64,000 bases of DNA from VBDM01 sp041496705. Its GTDB lineage: Bacteria; Pseudomonadota; Gammaproteobacteria; Burkholderiales; SG8-39. A model generated the notes under the pieces. The model was not told the DNA's origin, searched no databases, and was given only the letters and a program-made list of their open reading frames with translations. Position numbers and translations under genes: made by a program. The stretch covers positions 5,512-69,511 of the forward strand of contig JBGQFD010000005.1 in assembly GCA_041496705.1 (NCBI GenBank). Reading direction: 5' to 3'. Numbering within the stretch: the stretch's first letter is position 1; every line of letters begins with the position of its first letter. Below, one piece after another: positions 1 through 6,465 of this stretch.

Positions 1-884
1 ATCGCCTCGGTCTGGTCGAGGATCAGGTAGCCGCCGCTCTTCAGGTCGACGCGGCGCGCCAGCGCGCGCTCGATCTCGTCCTCGACGTTGTACATGTCGA
101 ATAGCGGCCGCTCGCCCGTGTAGTGCTCGAGCTTGGCGAGCACCTTGGGCGTGTACTCGCCTGCAAACGCCTGCAGCTTCTGGAAGTTCTCGCGCGAGTC
201 GATGACGATACGGCCGGTGTCCTCGCCGGCGATGTCGCGCAGCACCCGCTGCGCGAGCGACAGGTCCTGGTGGAGCAGCGCGGGCGGCGTCGACGTGAAC
301 GCGTGGCCGCGAATGTCGTGCCAGAGCTTCCTCAGGTAGGCGACGTCGCCGCGCAGCTCGGCGTCGGTCGCGGTCTCGGCGACGGTGCGGATGATGTAGC
401 CGCCCGCCTCGTCGTCGGGAAGCAGCTGCGCGAGCTTCTCGCGCAGCTGCTGTCGTTCGGTTTCATCCTCGATACGCTGGGAGATGCCGATGTGGGGGTC
501 TTGGGGCAGGTAGACCACCAACCGGCCGGCAATCGAGATCTGAGTGGACAGACGCGCTCCCTTGCTGCCGATCGGGTCCTTGATGACCTGCACCAGCAGC
601 GACTGCCCCTCGGCGAGGATGCGCTCGATCGGCTTGCCGCCTGAGCCGGCGCGGCGCTGCTCCCAGATGTCGGCGACGTGCAGGAACGCGGCGCGCTCCA
701 GACCGATCTGGATGAAGGCGGACTGCATTCCCGGGAGAACCCGCGCCACCTTGCCGACGTAGATGTTGCCCACCAGGCCGCGGTTCGCGGCGCGCTCGAT
801 GCGCAATTCCTGCGGTATGCCCGCCTGCATCACCGCGACGCGCGTTTCCTGCGGGGTGCAGTTGATGAGGATGTCCTCTGTCAT
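1..884 (-). CDS. rng: Ribonuclease G, N-terminal part (cut by window edge)
   Basis: Single-strand-specific endoribonuclease of the RNase E/G family; in the family it matures 16S rRNA 5' ends and degrades mRNA in the cytoplasm. The 294 visible residues start MTEDILINCTPQETRVAV and include the S1-like RNA-binding segment (about residues 37-80, with GNIYVGKVARVLPGMQSAF). The last visible residues include HYTGERPLFDMYNVEDEI and KSGGYLILDQTEA, which lie just before the catalytic Asp-containing region, so the active site and the C-terminal zinc-link lie outside the window. It is the last visible gene of the nadD-rsfS-rlmH-maf-rng run, 18 bases after maf. Identity is clear; only the 3' part is missing. 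Confidence 0.93.
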   Translation of the reverse strand, partial: MTEDILINCTPQETRVAVMQAGIPQELRIERAANRGLVGNIYVGKVARVLPGMQSAFIQIGLERAAFLHVADIWEQRRAGSGGKPIERILAEGQSLLVQVIKDPIGSKGARLSTQISIAGRLVVYLPQDPHIGISQRIEDETERQQLREKLAQLLPDDEAGGYIIRTVAETATDAELRGDVAYLRKLWHDIRGHAFTSTPPALLHQDLSLAQRVLRDIAGEDTGRIVIDSRENFQKLQAFAGEYTPKVLAKLEHYTGERPLFDMYNVEDEIERALARRVDLKSGGYLILDQTEA

Positions 885-902
885 GGCAAGACCGGCTTCG
901 CG

Positions 903-1571
903 TCAGGCCTGCGCTGGCTGCTTGACCGGAGCGGCCTCGGCGTTGCCGGCGGGGACGCGCCCACCGAGGAATTTTTCCAGCAGCTGCGCCGTTTCGTACA
1001 GCGGCAGACCCATCACCCCGGAATAGCTGCCGTGCAGCTCGGCTACGAACGCCCCGGCGCGGCCCTGGATCGCGTACGCGCCGGCCTTGTCGTTCGGCTC
1101 GCCGCTCGCGACGTAGGACTGGATGCGCGCTTCGCCGAGTTCGCAGAAGCGCACACGGCTTTCGCTGACCGAGAGCTCACAGACCGCATCGAACTTGATG
1201 GCGACGGCGGTGAGGACGCGGTGCTCGCGTCCGGAGAGCAGGCGCAGCATGCGCGCCGCGTCCGCGGGGCCGGCGGGCTTGCCGAGGATCTCCTCCTCGA
1301 CGCTCACGACGGTGTCGGCGGCGAGCACCGGGAAACGCTGCAACTGGCGCTGCACCACGCGCTGCCAGCCGGTGTCGGCCTTGGCGCGGCAGACGCGGCG
1401 CACGTAGGCGTCCGGGGATTCGCCCGGCCGGCGCGATTCGTCCACGTCGGGTCCGCGCGGGTGCTCGCGCAGTACGAGCATCTCGAAGGCGACGCCGATC
1501 TGCTTCAAGAGCTCGCGCCGACGCGAGCTGCGCGAGGCGAGGTAGATCCGGGCTTTTGCGGGCGTCGCCAT
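903..1571 (-). CDS. maf: Maf-family nucleoside triphosphate pyrophosphatase
   Basis: House-cleaning dNTP/NTP pyrophosphatase of the Maf/YceF/YhdE family, cytoplasmic. The 222-residue product begins MATPAKARIYLASRSSRRRE, with the family substrate-loop motif SxSxRRxELL. VLAADTVV (near residue 86) is the conserved catalytic Asp region, LGKP follows, and NDKAGAYAIQG holds the conserved Lys-Ala-Gly-Ala-Tyr. The chosen ATG shares one base with the rlmH stop (TGATG). The last 15 or so residues are an Ala/Pro-rich tail beyond the usual family end. Position between rlmH and rng matches the common betaproteobacterial order. Confidence 0.93.
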   Translation of the reverse strand: MATPAKARIYLASRSSRRRELLKQIGVAFEMLVLREHPRGPDVDESRRPGESPDAYVRRVCRAKADTGWQRVVQRQLQRFPVLAADTVVSVEEEILGKPAGPADAARMLRLLSGREHRVLTAVAIKFDAVCELSVSESRVRFCELGEARIQSYVASGEPNDKAGAYAIQGRAGAFVAELHGSYSGVMGLPLYETAQLLEKFLGGRVPAGNAEAAPVKQPAQA

Positions 1572-2041
1572 CACTCGCGATGGTAAGGATGATTGCCCAG
1601 GATCGAGACCGCGCGGTACAGCTGCTCGGCGAGCAGCACCCGGGCCAGCCCGTGCGGCAGGGTCATGGCCGAGAGCCGCAGCAGCAGGTCCGCCCCGCTC
1701 CTCGTCTCGGGCGCGAGACCGTCGGCGCCGCCAACGAGAAAAGCGGCATCGCGGCCGTCCTGCGCTCGCGTCTCGACCCAGCGCGCGAGCTGAAGCGTGC
1801 TGAATTCGCGCCCGCGCTCGTCGAGCACCACGCGAAACACGCCGCGCGGTACCGCTCGTGCGATGCGCGCGGATTCCGCCGCGAGCAGCTGTGCGACCGG
1901 TTTGCCCCCGGAACGCGGTTCCGGGCGGATCTCCTTCAGTTCGACCGGCAGGCTGCGCGGCATGCGTCTCGCGTACTCGTCGAAGGCTTCGTTTACCCAG
2001 CGCGGCATTCTCACCCCCACCGCGACGATCAGGAACCTCAC
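1571..2041 (-). CDS. rlmH: 23S rRNA (pseudouridine1915-N3)-methyltransferase RlmH
   Basis: SPOUT-class methyltransferase that methylates pseudouridine 1915 in helix 69 of 23S rRNA on the assembled 70S ribosome. The product is 156 residues, the family length, and starts MRFLIVAVGVRMPRWVNEAF. FLVGGADGLAP (about residues 100-110) is the glycine-rich SAM-binding knot loop, and the C-terminal LLAEQLYRAVSILGNHPYHRE is the signature end of RlmH with the conserved Tyr/His. It sits between rsfS and maf; the stop overlaps the maf start by one base, suggesting translational coupling. Confidence 0.95.
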   Translation of the reverse strand: MRFLIVAVGVRMPRWVNEAFDEYARRMPRSLPVELKEIRPEPRSGGKPVAQLLAAESARIARAVPRGVFRVVLDERGREFSTLQLARWVETRAQDGRDAAFLVGGADGLAPETRSGADLLLRLSAMTLPHGLARVLLAEQLYRAVSILGNHPYHRE

Positions 2042-2053
2042 GCGCCGGCACCT

Positions 2054-2539
2054 TCAGCGTTTGCGCGGCGCTGCCGGGGCGCGCTTCGCTGCCGGGGCGC
2101 GCTTCGCTGCCGGGGCGCGCTTCGCTGCCGACCCGTGCTTCGCTGCCGACCCGCGCTTCGCCGCCGACCCGCGCTTCGCCGCCGACCCGCGCTTCGCGCG
2201 GGGCCTGCGGGGTTTGGGCTGGCCCCACAGCTCTTCGAGATTGTAGTGCGAGCGCACCGCGGGTTGCATGATGTGTACGATGACGTCGCCCAGATCGATC
2301 AGCACCCAGTCGCCGCCATCCTCGCCCTCGATTCCGTAGACGCGGCCTCCGACGGCCTTGGCTCTCTCCTGCACGTGGCCGGCGAGGGCCTTGAGCTGGC
2401 GCGCCGAGTCCGCGCTGGCGATGACCACGCGGTCGAAGAGCGACGTAAGGTGCGCGACGTCGTACGCTTCCACGTCGTGCGCCTTGATGTCCTCCAGCGC
2501 CGCCACGGCGGCCTTCTGCAGCTTGCGGATGTCGCTCAA
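2054..2539 (-). CDS. rsfS: Ribosomal silencing factor RsfS with a repetitive basic tail
   Basis: RsfS (YbeB/Iojap) binds L14 on the 50S subunit and blocks subunit joining in starvation. The start chosen is TTG, overlapping the nadD stop (TTGA) and giving 161 residues. The family fold is residues 1-110 (LSDIRKLQKAAVAALEDIKA near the start, VIASADSARQLKALAGHV, DWVLIDLGDVIVHIM, then SHYNLEELW). After about residue 115 comes an unusual tail of about 45 residues made of seven six-residue units, three KRGSAA, one KHGSAA and three KRAPAA. Typical RsfS is about 105-130 residues, so the tail is an add-on. No ATG is available without extending into nadD, so the TTG is the likeliest start. Confidence 0.9.
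   Translation of the reverse strand: MSDIRKLQKAAVAALEDIKAHDVEAYDVAHLTSLFDRVVIASADSARQLKALAGHVQERAKAVGGRVYGIEGEDGGDWVLIDLGDVIVHIMQPAVRSHYNLEELWGQPKPRRPRAKRGSAAKRGSAAKRGSAAKHGSAAKRAPAAKRAPAAKRAPAAPRKR
2069..2194 (-). repeat. 18-bp in-frame tandem repeat, 7 copies, in rsfS
   Basis: Seven consecutive 18-base units occupy the 3' part of rsfS. On the minus strand each unit encodes Lys-(Arg/His)-(Gly-Ser or Ala-Pro)-Ala-Ala. There are two sub-types: four GS-type units nearest the core and three AP-type units toward the C-terminus, as expected from stepwise duplication. The unit length is a multiple of three, so copy changes keep the frame. The encoded tail is strongly basic and rich in alanine, resembling histone-H1-like low-complexity tails. 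Confidence 0.9.
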
Positions 2540-3198
2540 GGCGCGCCGTTCTCCTTGGCGTACAGGCCGTTCGATTCGATGTAGTCGAGCACCTGGGAGG
2601 GCAGCAGGTAGCGCGGGCTGCGCGCCTGGGCGAAATGCGCGCGGATCGCGCTCGCCGAGATGTCGAGCGCCGTAGTCCCGTAGGTGACGACACTGCCCGC
2701 AGGCCGACCGCGCAGCGCGTCGGGCGTGCCGGCGCGGCTGCGCCATTCCGCGGCCAGCGCGGCGGACATGCCACCCGGGGTGAGCGAATGCCCGGGTCGT
2801 TGCGCGACGAAGATGTGGGCGAGGCCGAACAGGTCGCGCCAGCGCTGCCAGGAAGGGAGATTGCGGAACGCGTCGGTGCCGAGCAGAAGCACCATCGAGC
2901 GTTGCGCACCAAGCGTGCTGCGCAGGCGCTCAAGCGTTTCCACGGTGTAGCCAGGTGCCGTCTGCCGGATTTCCGCATCGTCCAGCTCGAACAGCGTATT
3001 CTGGTCGATGGCAAGGCGCACCATCTCGAGGCGGTGCGACGCGGCCGCACGCGGCGCGACTCGGTGCCAGGGCTGGCCCGCCGGCACCCAGCGCACGCGC
3101 TCGAGACCGAGGATTTCCGCAGCCTCCTGCGCAAGGCGCAGGTGCCCGAAGTGCACCGGGTCGAAGGTGCCGCCCATGATGCCGATGGGTGCGGTCAT
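2536..3198 (-). CDS. nadD: Nicotinate-nucleotide adenylyltransferase
   Basis: Transfers AMP from ATP to nicotinate mononucleotide, making deamido-NAD in NAD biosynthesis. The 220-residue product starts MTAPIGIMGGTFDPVHFGHL, which contains the nucleotidyltransferase motifs GGTFDPVH (phosphate loop plus His of HxGH). Near the C-terminus DISASAIRAHFAQ is the second signature (ISxTxIR-like). Length and motifs match bacterial NadD. It follows proA by 59 bases and its stop overlaps the rsfS TTG start. Confidence 0.95.
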   Translation of the reverse strand: MTAPIGIMGGTFDPVHFGHLRLAQEAAEILGLERVRWVPAGQPWHRVAPRAAASHRLEMVRLAIDQNTLFELDDAEIRQTAPGYTVETLERLRSTLGAQRSMVLLLGTDAFRNLPSWQRWRDLFGLAHIFVAQRPGHSLTPGGMSAALAAEWRSRAGTPDALRGRPAGSVVTYGTTALDISASAIRAHFAQARSPRYLLPSQVLDYIESNGLYAKENGAP

Positions 3199-3257
3199 CT
3201 ACGCTTCGTCGCGGCGGGCAATATCAAGACTTTCGCCATGCTCCAAGATCTCTGCGT

Positions 3258-4526
3258 TTACTGCCGGATCTGGCCGCTGCCGAACACGACGTATTTCTGC
3301 GAGGTCAGGCCTTCGAGACCCACGGGCCCGCGCGCGTGCAGCTTGTCGGTCGAGATGCCGATCTCCGCGCCCAGTCCATACTCGAAACCGTCGGCGAAGC
3401 GCGTCGAGGCGTTGACGAGCACCGAGCTCGAATCCACTTCGCGGAGGAAGCGCTTCGCGTGCGCCTCGTCCTCGGTGACGATCGCGTCGGTGTGCTGCGA
3501 GCCGTATTTCGAAATATGCTCGATGGCGGCATCGAGGTCCTTCACCAGGCGCACGGCCAGAATGGGTGCGAGGAATTCCGTGTACCAGTCCTGCTCGGTG
3601 GCGGGTTTCATCAACGGCACGAGCTTGCGCGACTGCTCGTCGCCGCGCAGTTCCACGCCCTTGTCGGTGTAGATCTTCGCCAGCCTCGGCAGCACTTTCG
3701 GCGCGATGGACTCGTTGACGAGCAGCGTCTCCATGGCGTTGCACACGCCGTAGCGCTGCGTCTTCGCGTTGTCGGCGATGCGGATCGCCTTGTCGATGTC
3801 GGCCCGGTCGTCGATATAGACATGGCACACGCCGTCCAGGTGCTTGATCATGGGGATGCGCGATTCGCGCATCACCCGCTCGATCAGGTCCTTGCCGCCG
3901 CGCGGCACGATGATGTCCACGTATTCGTTCATCGAGAGGAGCATCCCGACCGCGGCGCGATCGGCGGTTTCCACCACCTGCACCGCGTCCTCGGGCAGGC
4001 TCGCGGCGCGCAGGCCCTCGTGCACGCAGGCGGCGATCGCCATGTTGGAGCGCACCGACTCCGAGCCGCCGCGCAGGATGCAGGCGTTGCCGGCTTTCAG
4101 GCACAAGGCCGCGGCGTCGGCGGTCACGTTGGGGCGCGATTCGTAGACGATGCCGATCACGCCGAGCGGCACTCTCATTTTTCCGACCTTGATTCCGGAA
4201 GGCTGTTCCTTCAGTTCGCCGATCTCGCCGACCGGGTCGGGGAGCTTCGCGACCTGCTCGAGGCCCTGCGCCATGCTCTCGATGCTCTCTTCGGTCAGCA
4301 TGAGGCGATCGATGAAGGCCGCGTCCTTCTTGGCGGCGCGCGCTGCCTTCACGTCCTCGGCGTTCGCGGCGAGAAGCTTCTTCGCATCGCGGCGTGCGGC
4401 CTTGGCGGCGGCGAGAAGCGCGCGGTTCTTCGCCGCGGTGTCCGCGCGCGCGACCTCGCGCGACGCGGCGCGAGCGCGCCGGCCGACTTCGAGCATGTAG
4501 GACTTGATGTCCGATGGGGCGTTCAT
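3258..4526 (-). CDS. proA: Gamma-glutamyl phosphate reductase
   Basis: NADPH-dependent reductase of proline biosynthesis that reduces gamma-glutamyl phosphate to glutamate semialdehyde. The 422-residue protein starts MNAPSDIKSYMLEVGRRARA and is full length. Conserved aldehyde-dehydrogenase-type segments include GVIGIVYESRPNVTADAAALC and LCLKAGNACILRGGSES. The catalytic cysteine segment is LDGVCHVYID, around residue 230. The C-terminus has GPVGLEGLTSQKYVVFG. It is the first gene after the non-coding stretch at 4527-4930 and the likely head of the proA-nadD-rsfS-rlmH-maf-rng operon. No proB is in the window. Confidence 0.96.
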   Translation of the reverse strand: MNAPSDIKSYMLEVGRRARAASREVARADTAAKNRALLAAAKAARRDAKKLLAANAEDVKAARAAKKDAAFIDRLMLTEESIESMAQGLEQVAKLPDPVGEIGELKEQPSGIKVGKMRVPLGVIGIVYESRPNVTADAAALCLKAGNACILRGGSESVRSNMAIAACVHEGLRAASLPEDAVQVVETADRAAVGMLLSMNEYVDIIVPRGGKDLIERVMRESRIPMIKHLDGVCHVYIDDRADIDKAIRIADNAKTQRYGVCNAMETLLVNESIAPKVLPRLAKIYTDKGVELRGDEQSRKLVPLMKPATEQDWYTEFLAPILAVRLVKDLDAAIEHISKYGSQHTDAIVTEDEAHAKRFLREVDSSSVLVNASTRFADGFEYGLGAEIGISTDKLHARGPVGLEGLTSQKYVVFGSGQIRQ

Positions 4527-4930
4527 GGGGGAATTCTACCGCCCGGTGGGCGAGGGTGCAGATTATGGATCTCTAATCCTCCGGGAGAGAGCTGAGGGAG
4601 CACCGCGTCCCTCACGGGTAAGTTCGCACCTGCAAGCCGGCCCGCGTTGCGTTATTCCTTCCTGAAGAGCCTTTTCGCAGCCTACGCATGCGGCACTCGA
4701 CCGCCGGCAGGCGACCAGTTCTCCCATGGGATGTCTTGAAAGCACACCATCAAGTTCTCCGAGCGGCTTGAATCGCCGCAAGGATCTTCGCCTTGAACTC
4801 TGCCGTCTTCGGCTTGCGGATAGTCACGGTGACGATTGGCATGAGTTGATCGACTGAGTTTCAGAAAGTGCGGCTGGTGCTAGCCGGTTGGGGGGCCTAA
4901 CGTGCAGCGTCAGCCGAATGAATGCAGAAA
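4527..4930. other. Gene-poor stretch between holA and proA
   Basis: About 400 bases that interrupt an otherwise tightly packed minus-strand operon. Only a short tautomerase-like N-terminal frame (4750-4842) was recognised. The rest shows no conserved-looking frame, RNA structure or clear terminator. Base composition is slightly lower in G+C than the flanks. Probably degraded sequence left by deletion or insertion. Confidence 0.5.
4750..4842 (-). pseudogene. Tautomerase-like gene remnant (N-terminal 30 residues)
   Basis: The frame begins MPIVTVTIRKPKTAEFKAKI and stops after 30 codons. An N-terminal Pro right after Met followed by a beta strand and a helix is the start of 4-oxalocrotonate tautomerase-type enzymes, where Pro1 is the catalytic base. 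Full members are about 60-130 residues, so only the first beta-alpha unit is left. The sequence after the stop does not resume a family-like pattern in any frame that I could find. There is no good ribosome binding site. It could also be a chance frame; the assignment rests on about 27 residues. Confidence 0.35.
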
Positions 4931-5938
4931 TCAGCTGGCGAAGCGAAGTCCGAGTTGCAGCAGCTCGTCCCAGGCATCGCCTTTGGCGACACCCTTGATC
5001 ATCCGGTCGATTCTCGCCGCGTGCTCCAGCGCGGCGAGGAGTGCGGTGCGCTTGAGCTTGCGCGCCGCAATGCCGACGAGCGCCTGCCTGGCGTTGCCCC
5101 AGACGCGCGCTTCGCGCATCAGGTCCGGGAGCGGTCGGCTTGCGGCAAGGCCCTGCTGCACGCGCGCCACGGCGCGGATTTCCTCTGCGAGAATCCACAG
5201 CAGCCGGGGCGGTGCCTCGCCTTCGCCGCGCAGGCCCTCGAGCATCCGCGCAAGGCGCGCCCGCTCGCCCGCGAGCATTGCTTCGGCGAGCTTCTGTGCG
5301 TCGTAGCGCGCGACGTTGAGGACGGCTTCGCGCACCGCGTCGAATTCGATCTCACCCGGGGGCAGGAGCAGCGAGAGCTTCTGGATTTCCTGGTGGGCAG
5401 CGAGCAGGTTGCCTTCGACGCTGTCGGCGAGAAACTGCAGCGTCGCGGCGGCGGCGCGCTGCTTGTGCCTCGCGAGGCGCGCGGCAATCCAATCGGGCAG
5501 CCGGGTGCGCTCGACGGGATAGACGTTGACGGTCACGCCTTTTGCTTCCAGCGCGCCGAACCAGGCGGAGGACTGCCCGGCGCGGTCCAGGCGCGGCAGC
5601 GTCACCAGGGTGAGCGTATCGGGGGGCAGGTCCGCGCAATACGCCTCGATCGCCGCGGCGCCGTCGATGCCCGGCTTGCCCGAAGGCAGGCGCAGCTCGA
5701 TGAGCCTGCGATCGCCGAAAAGCGACCGGCTCGCGCCGCTCGCGTGGAGTTCGCCCCAGGCAAAACCGCGTTCGGCGACGAGCACCACTCGCTCGGAGAA
5801 CCCGTCCTTGCGCGCCCGCGCTCGGATCGCGTCCGCCGCCTCCAGCGCGAGCAGCGGCTCATCGCCGTGCACGACGTACAGCGCCCGCAGCTCGCGGGCG
5901 AGGTGCGCGTCGAGCTGTTCGCTGCGCAGGGTCGCCAT
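4931..5938 (-). CDS. holA: DNA polymerase III subunit delta
   Basis: Delta subunit of the clamp loader, which opens the beta sliding clamp. The 335-residue product starts MATLRSEQLDAHLARELRAL, followed by the family segment YVVHGDEPLLALEAADAIRA. Central segments with ARLARHKQRAAAATLQFLADSVEGNLLAAHQEIQKL match the HolA helical domain, and the C-terminus ends in a helical bundle (IDRMIKGVAKGDAWDELLQL). Bacterial HolA is about 340 residues. It lies directly after lptE with an 8-base gap, as in many proteobacteria (leuS-lptE-holA). Confidence 0.95.
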   Translation of the reverse strand: MATLRSEQLDAHLARELRALYVVHGDEPLLALEAADAIRARARKDGFSERVVLVAERGFAWGELHASGASRSLFGDRRLIELRLPSGKPGIDGAAAIEAYCADLPPDTLTLVTLPRLDRAGQSSAWFGALEAKGVTVNVYPVERTRLPDWIAARLARHKQRAAAATLQFLADSVEGNLLAAHQEIQKLSLLLPPGEIEFDAVREAVLNVARYDAQKLAEAMLAGERARLARMLEGLRGEGEAPPRLLWILAEEIRAVARVQQGLAASRPLPDLMREARVWGNARQALVGIAARKLKRTALLAALEHAARIDRMIKGVAKGDAWDELLQLGLRFAS

Positions 5939-5945
5939 GGCGGGC

Positions 5946-6458
5946 CTATTCGGCGGGGCCTTGCGCGGTTCTCGCCGCCACCATGCGGCGCAGGATCTGC
6001 TGCACCATGTCGCGCTGCATGTCGCGGTACAACAGTGCTTCCTCGGTTTCCTTGGCGAGCACCTGGGCGTCGCTGTAGGTGACGTCGCGCGTCAGCAGGA
6101 TCTCGTTCGAGGGAAGGAACACCCGTCCGCTCTTCGGATCGGCGACCCGGAAGCCGACGCGGTAACGCAGCTGGTACTCCTGCACCCGGCCCGCAGCGTT
6201 GAACGTCAGGATGATCTTGTCGCGCGTCTCCTGGGTGAGGCCGAGCACCGCCTGCGCTTCGGTCGGCGAATTCACCAGGCGCGTCGTGCTCGCGGCGGTG
6301 AGATTGCGCCTGAGTTCGATCACCAGCGGGGTGCTGCCGGGGATGTGCAGCGACTCGAACGGCAGCTGTGCCTGGCCGCGCAGGTGAAAGCCGCAGCCGG
6401 CAAGCAGGGCGGCGGTCAGGGCCGCAGTCAGGAGATTGGGGACGAGCGCGGTGCGCAC
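5946..6458 (-). CDS. lptE: LPS-assembly lipoprotein LptE
   Basis: Outer-membrane lipoprotein that plugs the LptD barrel and helps insert lipopolysaccharide in the outer leaflet. It has a signal peptide ending in the lipobox LLAGC (cysteine near residue 22), followed by GFHLRGQAQLPF, the typical LptE start of the mature chain. The C-terminal half has the family pattern DPKSGRVFLPSNEILLTRDVTYSD. I chose the GTG at 6458, 8 bases past the leuS stop; a TTG at 6473 in the same frame would overlap leuS and add five residues. About 170 residues, family length. Confidence 0.88.
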   Translation of the reverse strand: MRTALVPNLLTAALTAALLAGCGFHLRGQAQLPFESLHIPGSTPLVIELRRNLTAASTTRLVNSPTEAQAVLGLTQETRDKIILTFNAAGRVQEYQLRYRVGFRVADPKSGRVFLPSNEILLTRDVTYSDAQVLAKETEEALLYRDMQRDMVQQILRRMVAARTAQGPAE

Positions 6459-6465
6459 GCCAGCA

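Noticed and set aside
2069..2194. Short regular repeats that look like a CRISPR or VNTR array
   Set aside because: Units are contiguous without spacers, are 18 bases long and lie in frame in rsfS.
903..3134. A single 743-codon minus-strand frame spanning nadD, rsfS, rlmH and maf
   Set aside because: Only its last 222 codons (maf) match a protein family; the rest is a wrong-frame reading of three well-recognised genes.
4563..4781. 72-codon minus-strand frame in the holA-proA gap
   Set aside because: No ribosome binding site, no family-like pattern, and it overlaps the end of the better tautomerase-like frame in another phase.
4895..4901. GTTAGGC (minus strand), an integron attC/attI-type core sequence, upstream of the tautomerase-like remnant
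   Set aside because: No partner RYYYAAC box with the required inverted-repeat arms was found at attC distance, and a seven-base match is expected by chance.
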